Assembly: GCF_002215035.1 (NCBI RefSeq)
Contig: NZ_NKFP01000004.1
Location: 931,726 to 995,725, forward strand
Source: Leptolyngbya ohadii IS1
Lineage (GTDB): Bacteria > Cyanobacteriota > Cyanobacteriia > Elainellales > Elainellaceae
DNA length: 64,000 nt
Reading direction: 5' to 3'
Position numbers and translations under genes: made by a program. The notes beneath the pieces were generated by a model that made no database searches, had not been told where the DNA came from, and saw only the letters and a program-made list of their open reading frames with translations. Positions within the stretch are counted from its first letter, which is position 1. Each line of letters starts with the position of its first letter. Of this stretch, positions 1-7,748 are shown piece after piece.

Positions 1-499
1 GCGGCAGTTCTGCGAGAGCGTGACCCATGAGGAGAGTTTTGTCCTGGACATCGTTGGTTTTAGCGTAGTCGTTGCTAAGGCAGTAGCGGCAGTGCGGTGG
101 AAAGAAGCGTTCCAGATTGTACTGATGCAAAGCGGCATCGAGTTCCTGGACTCGGCGCATAGTCATCACAATCAGTTCAATGTTTGCCTGCTGAATCCGC
201 TCCAGACTTTCGATCGCTCCTGGAACCAGGACATCGTGAACTAAATAGGGCAGGGTATGAACGGTTTGCTTCCGCAGTCGGGCAAATTCGAGTGCCTGGG
301 TTTCATCTAAGCCCGATCGTCTGCCAATTTCGCGCTCGGGAATTTGCGATCGTTTGCACTGCCAAAATTCTGCTTTGGTTAACATATCAACCGACTGCTC
401 TGCCCGCCGGACACTTTCCAGACAGAATTGATAGACCCGGTAGTACCGCTCAGAGACATCCATAATCGGACCATCGAAATCGGTGATGATTCGCAGCAT
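1..499 (-). CDS. HAD-superfamily hydrolase, 3' end outside the window
   Basis: Partial gene on the minus strand, read by hand from an ATG at 497-499; it stays open to the window edge for about 166 codons. The N-terminus reads MLRIITDFDGPIMDVSERYY, which carries the HAD motif I (DFDGP; the usual form is DxDGT/V) with the nucleophilic aspartate at residue 7. Downstream lies a motif II-like stretch (IELIVMTMR, hydrophobic strand ending in T) about residues 110-120. Such proteins are phosphatases of small metabolites (phosphoglycolate phosphatase-like), but the substrate cannot be told. The C-terminal part with motifs III and IV is missing because the window ends. The next gene is divergent, about 420 bp away. 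Confidence 0.7.
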   Translation of the reverse strand, partial: MLRIITDFDGPIMDVSERYYRVYQFCLESVRRAEQSVDMLTKAEFWQCKRSQIPEREIGRRSGLDETQALEFARLRKQTVHTLPYLVHDVLVPGAIESLERIQQANIELIVMTMRRVQELDAALHQYNLERFFPPHCRYCLSNDYAKTNDVQDKTLLMGHALAELP

Positions 500-684
500 T
501 GGGGAGAGGAGTCGCTTCAGTGAGGTTTGCGTTTGGTTTAGCTTTGATTAAAGACGATCGAACAGAAGGACAGCAACTGGACAGAGGTGTACCCTGCCCG
601 AATCAGGGGGCAAATTATGGAGCAACTTATTTCTAGTTATGCAGTGTTTCCATAAATTCCCGGCTGCGTCTCTTAACCTTAAAG

Positions 685-718
685 CCTCCTAAATCCCGAA
701 CAGGTGGGGGACTTTGAA
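685..718. repeat. Dispersed repeat CCTAAATCCC...GGGGGACTTTGAA, copy 1
   Basis: About 34 bp beginning CCTCCTAAATCCC and ending GGGGGACTTTGAA. A second, closely similar copy lies at 5202-5235 inside the oxidoreductase-SelD coding sequence. Sequences of this type are common scattered repeats in filamentous cyanobacterial genomes (established knowledge). This copy is intergenic. Confidence 0.6.
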
Positions 719-750
719 ACCGATCATTCTGCCAACTAATAGGTACACAG

Positions 751-856
751 CTACAGCAATCCTTTGCAGGATTTGAACGGGGTACAGGGGCTGTGACCCT
801 GCCTGGGGGCGAAGCCCCCGCACCCCCTTGTTCACAAACAATTTGTGAACGCTGTA
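751..856. repeat. Dispersed multi-hairpin repeat, copy 1, with 9-bp flanking direct repeat
   Basis: A 106-bp element bounded by the inverted ends CTACAGC and GCTGTA. It folds into consecutive hairpins: AATCCT-ttgc-AGGATT, CAGGG...CCCTG, GGGGGC-gaa-GCCCCC and GTTCACAAA-caa-TTTGTGAAC. The nonamer GGTACACAG lies directly on both sides (742-750 and 857-865), as a target-site duplication would. A second copy is at 26212-26312 with the same stems and changed loops. It has no coding capacity and looks like a MITE or a REP-type mobile palindrome. Confidence 0.7.
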
Positions 857-920
857 GGTACACAGTAACTAATTGGGAAACCAATTCTGAGGGGAATTCA
901 GCAGCCCTTATATTCTGGTA

Positions 921-1598
921 ATGGTTCGTCTACGTTTTTCTCAAAAGTTCTCAAAGCGCGTGATTCTCTATCTTTTAGATCTTGTGGGTGTAGCGGTGTT
1001 TGCGATTAGCGGGGCACTGGCAGCCGGACGGAAACGGCTCGATTTACTGGGGGTGATGGTGATTGCGATCGTGACGGCGATCGGGGGGGGGACGCTGCGC
1101 GATGTGCTGCTCGATCGGCATCCGGTGTTCTGGATTCAGAATCCGATTTATCTGACGGTGATTCTGGTATCTGCGGCGCTGACGCTGATCTATGTGCGGC
1201 GAAGGAAATCCCTCCGACAGTCGCGACTGGTGAAAGCGTTGCTGATTGCCGATGCCTTTGGGCTGGCTCTGTTTGCAATTAGCGGTGCCCAAATTGCCGA
1301 GCAGGAAAATCTGCCGGGGATGATTGTGGTGCTAATGGGAACGATTACGGGCGTGGCGGGCGGCGTGGTGCGGGATGTACTCCTGGCAGAGATTCCCCTG
1401 ATTTTGCGGCGCAGCAATATCTACGCGACGGCGGCGATCGTCGGCATTAGCTTCTATCTGGTGTTGAAGTTTATGGGCACTCCAGCGGATTTTGCCACGT
1501 TGGGCGGTATGGCAGCGATCGCGGGGTTACGGCTGGCGGCGATCGTTTGGGATCTGCGGCTGCCTGTGTTTGAGCTATTGGATGAGGATGAGTCCTAA
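921..1598 (+). CDS. Trimeric intracellular cation (TRIC/UPF0126, YadS-like) channel family protein
   Basis: Integral inner-membrane protein of 225 residues, predicted to be a homotrimeric monovalent-cation channel. It is an internal duplication of two three-helix units. Each has a glycine-rich helix break followed by [15 protein letters not shown] at residues 55-64 and GGVVRDVLL at 147-155. About seven hydrophobic segments span the length, as is usual for the family (about 200-220 residues). The ATG at 921 gives a short basic N-terminus before the first membrane segment, so this start is accepted. It converges with dxr, with the stop codons about 95 bp apart. The physiological role in cyanobacteria is not established; the family assignment is firm. 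Confidence 0.85.
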   Translation: MVRLRFSQKFSKRVILYLLDLVGVAVFAISGALAAGRKRLDLLGVMVIAIVTAIGGGTLRDVLLDRHPVFWIQNPIYLTVILVSAALTLIYVRRRKSLRQSRLVKALLIADAFGLALFAISGAQIAEQENLPGMIVVLMGTITGVAGGVVRDVLLAEIPLILRRSNIYATAAIVGISFYLVLKFMGTPADFATLGGMAAIAGLRLAAIVWDLRLPVFELLDEDES

Positions 1599-1646
1599 AT
1601 TTTTTGAGTCTTTGAATTGAGGGGATTGGAGGCTTAGAGCTTGAAA

Positions 1647-1676
1647 GGGCAGGCAAGATGCCCACCCCACAAGAGG
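1647..1676 (-). repeat. Short dispersed repeat (CTTGTGG-GTGGGCATC-TGCC type), copy 1
   Basis: Read on the minus strand, this stretch (CTCTTGTGGGGTGGGCATCT then TGCCTGCC) closely matches the plus strand at about 40861-40893. Both copies lie in intergenic DNA, here between the convergent TRIC channel and dxr genes. No coding capacity or function is apparent. It probably belongs to the common short interspersed repeats of cyanobacteria. Confidence 0.45.
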
Positions 1677-1692
1677 TAGAGTTCAGCTTCCA

Positions 1693-2739
1693 CTAGGCAA
1701 CGCTGATCGAGCGGGCGGATTCGCTGGCGGCGAGGACTTCCTGACGTGCCCAGCGATCGGCTTCCAGGATGTCGTCCAGGGTCGGTGTAGAGCGATGGTT
1801 TGCCTGATGGCGATCGCATACCGTCTCGATTAAGCGGGGGATGTCGAGGAAGCGGATTTTTTCGTCCAGGAAGAGGGCGACTGCCTGTTCGTTTGCCGCA
1901 TTCAAGACTGCTGGCATGGTTCCACCCGATCGTCCGGCGGCGTAGGCGAGCTGCATACAGGGATACTTGTCGTGGTCGGGGGCACGGAAGGTGAGACTGC
2001 CTGCTTTCACCAGATCCAGCCGCTCCCAGTCGGTGTAGATGCGCTCTGGGTAGGACAACGCGTAGAGCAAGGGGAGCCGCATATCTGCCCAGCCTAACTG
2101 CGCCAGAACGGAAGTGTCCTGAAGTTCGATCAGGGAATGGATGATGCTCTGCGGGTGGATGACGATTTCGATGCCGTCGTAGTCCATGCCGAAGAGATAG
2201 TGCGCTTCGATTACCTCCAGACCTTTGTTCATCAGGGTGGCGGAGTCGATCGTGATTTTGCGTCCCATCGTCCAGTTGGGATGTTTTAAGGCATCGGCAA
2301 CTGTAACGGATGCCAGTTTTTCTACGGGCAGATCGCGAAATGCACCCCCGGATGCCGTCAGCAAAATTTTCCGCAGTCCGCCTGCCGGAACGCCTTGAAG
2401 GCACTGAAAGATCGCTGAATGCTCGGAATCCGCTGGAAGTAACTTTACCCCATGCTTTTCGACCAGGGGCAGCACCACAGGTCCGCCTGCAATTAGGGTT
2501 TCCTTGTTTGCTAGGGCAATATCCTTGCCTGCCTCAATGGCAGCGATCGTCGGCAGTAGTCCCGCACAGCCCACAATTCCAGTCACAACAGCTTCTGCAT
2601 CGCCATATCGCGCAACTTCCACCACGCCCGACTCCCCGCTCACCAGAATTGGCTGCGGATCTAAATCTGCGATCGCTTCCTTCAACGCCGGAAGGTTTGC
2701 TGCATTGCCGATCGCCACAATCTCCGGGCGAAACTGCCT
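1693..2739 (-). pseudogene. dxr: 1-deoxy-D-xylulose 5-phosphate reductoisomerase, 5'-truncated
   Basis: Dxr makes 2-C-methyl-D-erythritol 4-phosphate with NADPH, the committed step of the MEP isoprenoid pathway, which is normally essential in cyanobacteria. Present are the linker and catalytic region (SGESG, the [10 protein letters not shown] loop, [21 protein letters not shown] with metal-binding Glu/Asp) and the C-terminal helical domain to a normal stop. About the first 50-55 residues, including the NADPH-binding GSTGSIG motif, are absent: homology begins at [12 protein letters not shown] near 2735 and runs straight into a selD fragment on the opposite strand. The open frame (1693-2718, GTG) therefore cannot encode a working enzyme. 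Either a full copy exists elsewhere or this junction is artefactual. Confidence 0.85.
2465..2705 (-). repeat. dxr segment that recurs inverted at 3456-3696
   Basis: This 241-bp portion of dxr is present again in reverse complement at 3456-3696; coordinates map as x to 6161 minus x. The proximal end of the match is TGCAGCAAACCTTCC (as read in the copy) and the distal end is in the codons for GGPVVLPL. No mismatch was noticed in the stretches compared. Confidence 0.85.
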
Positions 2740-2906
2740 GCACCGACATCACCGGCTTCGGCTTCCTCGGACACCTGATGGAAATGGTCAACGCCTCCCA
2801 GGTCGCCATCGAACTCGACTTAAATGCACTCCCCATCCTTGAAGGCGCAAAAGAGACTATTCAGCAAGGCTTCCTCAGTTCCCTCCACCCCCAAAACTTC
2901 GCTGCT
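2731..2906 (+). pseudogene. selD: selD fragment: C-terminal half of selenide, water dikinase
   Basis: The plus-strand frame reads [19 protein letters not shown] and then NALPILEGAKETIQQG up to SSLHPQN. This is the part of the SelD kinase domain that should follow the break at the end of the 3992-5974 gene. It is on the opposite strand, starts without a start codon at the dxr junction (shared bases around GAAACTGCCTGC), and stops before the family's final DPQTAGG region. It is a displaced, inverted piece of the same gene. It runs in frame into the next fragment, giving a circularly permuted order. Confidence 0.8.
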
Positions 2907-2952
2907 GATCGCTTCGTTCACCGCCGGAAGGTTTGCTGCATTGCCGATCGCC
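2907..2952 (-). repeat. 46-bp dxr fragment, direct copy of 2671-2716
   Basis: Offset 236 bp from the dxr original, same orientation, with two mismatches (2916 and 2921). Its last 14 bases (CATTGCCGATCGCC, 2939-2952) are at the same time the first bases of the selD copy that follows. They form the microhomology at this junction. Confidence 0.75.
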
Positions 2953-3464
2953 CCGATATTCTGCTGGGACTGAATGCCCCCGACGATGCCGCAGTCGTGA
3001 CAGTGCCCTCCGGTCAAGTCATGGTGCAAACGGTGGACTACTTTCGATCGCTCTTAAGCGACCCCTTCATCTTCGGACAAATTGCCGCAAACCATGCCCT
3101 CAGCGATCTGTTTGCAATGGGAGCAATGCCCCAAAGCGCAATGGCGATCGTCACCCTGCCCTATAGCTCTGCCTCTAAACAGGAGGAAACCCTGTATCAA
3201 GTGCTTTCCGGCGCAATGCAAATTCTGAGTCAGGCAAACGCAGCGCTCATCGGCGGACATACGATCGAAGGCGCAGAACTGGCATTCGGTTTAAGCTGCA
3301 ACGGATTAGCAACGGCAGACCAGCTCTGGAAGAAAGGCGGAATGCAGCCCGGACAGTCCCTGATTCTCACCAAACCGCTCGGCACAGGAACCCTATTCGC
3401 CGCTAATATGCAGCTTCGGGCAAAAGGACGCTGGATCGAAGGGGCGATTGCCTCCATGCAGCAA
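2939..3464 (+). repeat. selD segment, inverted copy of 4034-4559
   Basis: A 526-bp reverse-complement copy of the SelD N-terminal kinase region (IADRPDILLGLNAPDD through EGAIASMQQ); positions map as x to 7498 minus x. The encoded peptides are identical. It ends at ATGCAGCAA (3456-3464), nine bases shared with the dxr copy that follows. Confidence 0.85.
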
Positions 3465-3696
3465 ACCTTCCGGCGTTGAAGGAAGCGATCGCAGATTTAG
3501 ATCCGCAGCCAATTCTGGTGAGCGGGGAGTCGGGCGTGGTGGAAGTTGCGCGATATGGCGATGCAGAAGCTGTTGTGACTGGAATTGTGGGCTGTGCGGG
3601 ACTACTGCCGACGATCGCTGCCATTGAGGCAGGCAAGGATATTGCCCTAGCAAACAAGGAAACCCTAATTGCAGGCGGACCTGTGGTGCTGCCCCT
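3456..3696 (+). repeat. dxr segment, inverted copy of 2465-2705
   Basis: 241 bp encoding [13 protein letters not shown] through GGPVVLPL, read on the plus strand, opposite to dxr itself. Seven bases (CCTATGT, 3697-3703) that match neither parent separate it from the next selD copy. Confidence 0.85.
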
Positions 3697-3703
3697 CCTA
3701 TGT

Positions 3704-4008
3704 TATGTCCGCCGATGAGCGCTGCGTTTGCCTGACTCAGAATTTGCATTGCGCCGGAAAGCACTTGATACAGGGTTTCCTCCTGTTTAGAGGCAGAGCT
3801 ATAGGGCAGGGTGACGATCGCCATTGCGCTTTGGGGCATTGCTCCCATTGCAAACAGATCGCTGAGGGCATGGTTTGCGGCAATTTGTCCGAAGATGAAG
3901 GGGTCGCTTAAGAGCGATCGAAAGTAGTCCACCGTTTGCACCATGACTTGACCGGAGGGCACTGTCACGACTGCGGCATCGTCGGGGGCATTCAGTCCCA
4001 GCAGAATA
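3704..4008 (-). repeat. selD segment, direct copy of 4237-4541
   Basis: A 305-bp same-orientation copy, offset 533 bp, of the selD part from GGHTIEG back to NAPDDAA. It joins the tail of the 3992-5974 gene through a shared CCCC. The result is that the SelD reading frame runs into the duplicated DNA out of frame and stops. Confidence 0.85.
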
Positions 4009-5974
4009 GGGGGTCGATCGCGAATTGATTGGATTGCTGCATGGAGGCAATCGCCCCTTCGATCCAGCGTCCTTTTGCCCGAAGCTGCATATTAGCGGCG
4101 AATAGGGTTCCTGTGCCGAGCGGTTTGGTGAGAATCAGGGACTGTCCGGGCTGCATTCCGCCTTTCTTCCAGAGCTGGTCTGCCGTTGCTAATCCGTTGC
4201 AGCTTAAACCGAATGCCAGTTCTGCGCCTTCGATCGTATGTCCGCCGATGAGCGCTGCGTTTGCCTGACTCAGAATTTGCATTGCGCCGGAAAGCACTTG
4301 ATACAGGGTTTCCTCCTGTTTAGAGGCAGAGCTATAGGGCAGGGTGACGATCGCCATTGCGCTTTGGGGCATTGCTCCCATTGCAAACAGATCGCTGAGG
4401 GCATGGTTTGCGGCAATTTGTCCGAAGATGAAGGGGTCGCTTAAGAGCGATCGAAAGTAGTCCACCGTTTGCACCATGACTTGACCGGAGGGCACTGTCA
4501 CGACTGCGGCATCGTCGGGGGCATTCAGTCCCAGCAGAATATCGGGGCGATCGGCAATGTGAGACTGATCAATTCGGCTGAGGGCACGCTGGAGGACGGA
4601 GCTGCCGACTTTGGAACCACAGCCTGCACAGTGCATGGGGAGTGGGGAATCGGGAGTGGGGGACGGCTTGGAGTTCATTGCCATCATGGGTTTGAGATCG
4701 CTGAATTTCTGCATGAATTTGCGATCGATCGAATCCTTCCACTTCCAGAAGATCGGATGGGGTCCAAAGCTGAGGTTTCCGCGTGAGGCAATGGCAGATC
4801 GTTGAGACTGTTTGCCTTCTGAAAAATTGCTTTCGGGAAAATCGCCTGTGCCAACCAGAATCAGAAATTCCTTTTGAGGTTTGAAGGGCTGCGGGTCTTC
4901 CCCCTGCAACACTCGTCGCAGATTATCCGCCAGCGGTTTACCCTGCCGCACCGCAAAGACACCCGCCTTCGGACGCGGATAGTTCACCATACTCGCCACA
5001 TCGCCCGCCGCAAAGACCTGAGGATGGGAGATCGATCGCAGCATATTGTCTACTAACAGAAAGCCGCGATCGTCTGTTTGCAGCCCGGATTCTGCGAGCC
5101 AGGGGGCTGCGGAGGCTTGTGTCACCCAGAAGATTTCGTCGATCGGGAGGGTGAGACCGGATTCGCAGTGGATGTGTTTTACATCCCGCAAATCCTTTAT
5201 GCCCCCTAAATCCCCCAATTCTGGGGGACTTTGAATTTCTGGGGGACTTTGAGTACCTGGGGCACTGATTTTGCAGACGGTTTCGTTGAGGTGGAGGTGG
5301 ATGCCTCTTTGGCGCATGATCTGCTCAATCTGTCGCCCTAAGTGGGGATGCCGTTCGGGGATGAGGCGATCGCCCTTATGAAATAGATGCAGTTCTATCT
5401 GCTGTCCACTCTCTTGCTGTCCCCTATCTTTCTGAATTTGTCGCAGCCTTGCCTGAAGTCCCAAGGTGAGTTCTACGCCGCCAGCACCACCGCCAACGAC
5501 AGCGATTCGTATCGGAGAATCAGATTGTTTTGTGATGCGATCGACCACCCTATCCCACCGCTGTAAGAACTGGGAAATGGGCTTCACCGGAATCGCGTAT
5601 TCTGCCGCCCCTGGAATTGTGACCGCTGCGGGTGTGCTGCCAATGTCAATAGATACAACATCAAAGGCGATCGGTGGACGGTCGGCGAACAGAACGCGAT
5701 TTTCCTTCAGGTCTAACCCAATGGCGCGATCGACAATCATCTGCCCCTGAGCAAACTCGCAAAGCGGACGCAGATCGATATGGCATTCATCAAATGTATA
5801 TGCCCCTGCGATATACCCCGGCAGCATCCCAGAATAGGGCGTGTGGGAGACATCCGTAATTAACGTCAGCCGCACTCCTGGAATCGGATTCATACCCAAT
5901 TGCTTCAGGACGATCGCATGGCTATGTCCGCCGCCGATGAGGATGAGGTCTTTTTGGATAGGGTGCGGTTGCAT
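3992..5974 (-). CDS. selD: Pyridine-nucleotide oxidoreductase-SelD fusion, 3'-truncated
   Basis: Two-domain protein of cyanobacterial type. Residues 1 to about 385 are an FAD/NAD(P)-dependent oxidoreductase resembling type-II NADH dehydrogenase, with LIGGGHSHA near residue 12 and VVGGGAGGVE near 160. From about residue 445 there is a selenide, water dikinase domain that makes selenophosphate from selenide and ATP; it carries the catalytic CAGCGSK motif and the nucleotide-binding NAPDDAA. The kinase domain breaks off after SMQQSNQFAID: the frame enters a duplicated selD piece out of frame and ends at residue 660, against the roughly 740 expected for this fusion. The missing half is found inverted at 2731-2906. 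Residues about 243-258 (QSPPEIQSPPELGDLGG) come from a dispersed DNA repeat. The ATG at 5972-5974 directly precedes the dinucleotide-binding strand. Confidence 0.85.
   Translation of the reverse strand: MQPHPIQKDLILIGGGHSHAIVLKQLGMNPIPGVRLTLITDVSHTPYSGMLPGYIAGAYTFDECHIDLRPLCEFAQGQMIVDRAIGLDLKENRVLFADRPPIAFDVVSIDIGSTPAAVTIPGAAEYAIPVKPISQFLQRWDRVVDRITKQSDSPIRIAVVGGGAGGVELTLGLQARLRQIQKDRGQQESGQQIELHLFHKGDRLIPERHPHLGRQIEQIMRQRGIHLHLNETVCKISAPGTQSPPEIQSPPELGDLGGIKDLRDVKHIHCESGLTLPIDEIFWVTQASAAPWLAESGLQTDDRGFLLVDNMLRSISHPQVFAAGDVASMVNYPRPKAGVFAVRQGKPLADNLRRVLQGEDPQPFKPQKEFLILVGTGDFPESNFSEGKQSQRSAIASRGNLSFGPHPIFWKWKDSIDRKFMQKFSDLKPMMAMNSKPSPTPDSPLPMHCAGCGSKVGSSVLQRALSRIDQSHIADRPDILLGLNAPDDAAVVTVPSGQVMVQTVDYFRSLLSDPFIFGQIAANHALSDLFAMGAMPQSAMAIVTLPYSSASKQEETLYQVLSGAMQILSQANAALIGGHTIEGAELAFGLSCNGLATADQLWKKGGMQPGQSLILTKPLGTGTLFAANMQLRAKGRWIEGAIASMQQSNQFAIDPLFCWD
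5202..5252. repeat. Dispersed repeat CCTAAATCCC...GGGGGACTTTGAA, copy 2, inside coding DNA
   Basis: CCCCCTAAATCCCCCAATTC followed by TGGGGGACTTTGAA, with the last part repeated once more (5238-5252, TGGGGGACTTTGAGT). It lies in frame in the oxidoreductase domain of the selD fusion and encodes the PPE-rich insertion. It resembles the intergenic copy at 685-718. Confidence 0.65.
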
Positions 5975-6354
5975 TGGGGGAGTGAGGTGGGTTTGTTTCT
6001 AGACTAGCGTTTTGGGGAGTGGGAGTGGGGGTGGGGAGTGGATGAGTGGATGAGTAGATGAGTGAATATGGCGGAGGCGATTAATTTCATGAAGTAAAGC
6101 ACTAACCAACAGATAAAACGTGAGCTAAATCTAAAACGCGAGCAAGAGGCTCAAACTCATAATCCTCCCCTACTCCCACGATCGTTCCTAATCGAATCTC
6201 AGAACGATCGAGTAAGCAAAACGCTCATACCAACAATTCACCCCGCTCCCTACTCCCTACTCCCTGTTCCCCTGCTCCCCTGCTCCCCATCCACTCATCC
6301 ACCCTGCCTCTGCTATCTTTAGTTGGAAGCGTCTTGAGCAAAAAGAATATTTTC
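5975..6354. other. Intergenic region with purine/pyrimidine-skewed low-complexity repeats
   Basis: 380 bp between the divergent selD fusion and pyrH. It contains GGGAGTGGG- and GGATGAGT-type repeats (about 6013-6066) and CTCCCTACTCCC / TCCCCTGC repeats (about 6242-6302). The latter are the reverse complement of the repeat at the 3' end of tmk. No promoter was recognised with confidence. Confidence 0.5.
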
Positions 6355-7083
6355 ATGGGACTTACATACCAGCGTGTGTTGCTGAAGCTGAGCGGCGAGG
6401 CACTGATGGGCGATCTCGCCTACGGGATTGACCCCACTGTGGTTCAGAGCATTGCAGAAGAAGTAAGAGAGATTGTGACCGCTGGGGTGCAAACGGCGAT
6501 CGTGGTAGGGGGCGGCAATATTTTTCGGGGCGTGAAGGGAGCCGCTGCCGGGATGGATCGGGCGACCGCAGACTATATCGGCATGATTGCAACGGTTATG
6601 AATGCGATGACCCTCCAGGATGCGCTGGAGCGAATTGAGGTTCCCACCAGGGTTTTAAGCGCGATCGAAATGCAGGAAGTGGCAGAACCCTATATTCGAC
6701 GGCGGGCAATTCGTCACTTAGAGAAAGGACGAGTGGTAATTTTTGGTGCAGGTTCAGGCAATCCGTTCTTTACTACCGATACAACGGCAGCCCTGCGAGC
6801 GGCGGAAATTAATGCAGAAGTGGTCTTCAAGGCAACGAAGGTAGACGGGGTGTACGACTCCGACCCCAAGAAGAATCCGAACGCGCGCCGCTATTCCAGC
6901 CTCACCTACAGCCACGTTTTAACAGAAGACCTGAAGGTCATGGATACCACTGCGATCGCCTTGTGTAAAGATAACAATATCCCCATTATTGTGTTTGACC
7001 TGTCGGTGGCAGGAAATGTTCGTCGGGCAGTGATGGGAGAACCGATTGGAACGATTGTTGGAGGGTCTTGTGAAATTAGCTGA
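6355..7083 (+). CDS. pyrH: UMP kinase
   Basis: Phosphorylates UMP to UDP with ATP in the cytosol, the entry to UTP and CTP synthesis. It belongs to the amino-acid-kinase fold, unrelated to eukaryotic UMP/CMP kinase. The 242-residue product has KLSGEALMG (residues 11-19), the glycine loop GGGNIFRG (52-59), and [17 protein letters not shown] and [11 protein letters not shown] typical of hexameric bacterial PyrH. The ATG at 6355 gives the usual N-terminus; an in-frame TTG at 6334 would add seven residues and is less likely. The 3' end overlaps frr by 14 bp, the well-known pyrH-frr arrangement, suggesting translational coupling. Confidence 0.95.
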   Translation: MGLTYQRVLLKLSGEALMGDLAYGIDPTVVQSIAEEVREIVTAGVQTAIVVGGGNIFRGVKGAAAGMDRATADYIGMIATVMNAMTLQDALERIEVPTRVLSAIEMQEVAEPYIRRRAIRHLEKGRVVIFGAGSGNPFFTTDTTAALRAAEINAEVVFKATKVDGVYDSDPKKNPNARRYSSLTYSHVLTEDLKVMDTTAIALCKDNNIPIIVFDLSVAGNVRRAVMGEPIGTIVGGSCEIS

Positions 7084-7618
7084 CGTTGAGAGCCATATGC
7101 AAAAAACCGTTGAGGCAACTCAACGATCGTTTAACACCATTCGGACGGGACGCGCCAATGCTTCCTTGCTCGATCGAGTCATGGTTGAATACTACGGCAC
7201 TCCAACCCCGCTCAAATCCCTCGCCAATATCAACACCCCGGATGCCAGCACAATTACGATTCAGCCCTACGATCGTGGCAGCATGAACCTGATCGAAAAG
7301 GCAATCAGCCTCTCGGATATTGGCTTAACCCCCAACAATGACGGCTCGACGATTCGACTCAACATCCCGCCGCTGACGAGCGATCGTCGTAAGGAACTTG
7401 TGAAAATGGCGGCAAAAATGGCGGAAGAAGGGAAAGTTTCTATCCGTAACATTCGCCGGGATGCGATCGACTCGATCCGCAAGCAGGAAAAGAGTGGCGA
7501 CGTTTCCGAAGATGAAGCGCGGGATACGCAGGACAGCGTTCAAAAGCTGACGGACAAATATATTCAGCGAATCGACCAGATTCTTGCTGAGAAGGAAAAG
7601 GACATTCTGACGATTTAA
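7070..7618 (+). CDS. frr: Ribosome recycling factor
   Basis: Acts with EF-G to split post-termination ribosomes. The start is taken as the GTG at 7070 ([18 protein letters not shown]), which matches the normal N-terminus and gives 182 residues, close to the family's usual length of about 185. A longer in-frame start at 7046 lies deep in pyrH. Characteristic sequences are [42 protein letters not shown] (given here in parts: LTSDRRKEL and [10 protein letters not shown]) and the C-terminal helix ending EKEKDILTI. The GTG lies within the last codons of pyrH, so both are read from one message. Confidence 0.95.
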   Translation: MKLADVESHMQKTVEATQRSFNTIRTGRANASLLDRVMVEYYGTPTPLKSLANINTPDASTITIQPYDRGSMNLIEKAISLSDIGLTPNNDGSTIRLNIPPLTSDRRKELVKMAAKMAEEGKVSIRNIRRDAIDSIRKQEKSGDVSEDEARDTQDSVQKLTDKYIQRIDQILAEKEKDILTI

Positions 7619-7672
7619 TCTCCGTCTCTGAAATTTCAGCAGCAAATTAACGATTTGTCGTAGATATATCAA

Positions 7673-7697
7673 TAGGGGCGGTTCGCAAGCCGCCCTT
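7673..7697. repeat. GC-rich inverted repeat downstream of frr
   Basis: GGGCGG-ttcgcaag-CCGCCC forms a 6-bp stem about 55 bp after the frr stop codon. There is no U-run after it, so it could be an RNA 3'-end stabilising hairpin or one of the palindromic repeats common in cyanobacteria rather than a classical terminator. Confidence 0.45.
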
Positions 7698-7748
7698 ACC
7701 TATGTTGAGATGTCCTGATGCGATCGATTCTTTGACTCCAGAAAAGAC

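Larger units (their letters stand above)
500..920. other. Intergenic region with two dispersed repeats
   Basis: 421 bp between the divergent HAD and TRIC genes. It holds a copy of the CCTAAATCCC...GGGGGACTTTGAA repeat (about 685-718) and a 106-bp multi-hairpin repeat (751-856). An 83-codon open frame on the minus strand (633-884) is made almost wholly of these two repeats and is not taken as a gene. No clear promoter was recognised. Confidence 0.6.

Noticed and set aside
633-884. 83-codon open frame on the minus strand upstream of the TRIC channel gene
   Set aside because: It is made of two dispersed repeats and has no domain or ribosome-binding site.
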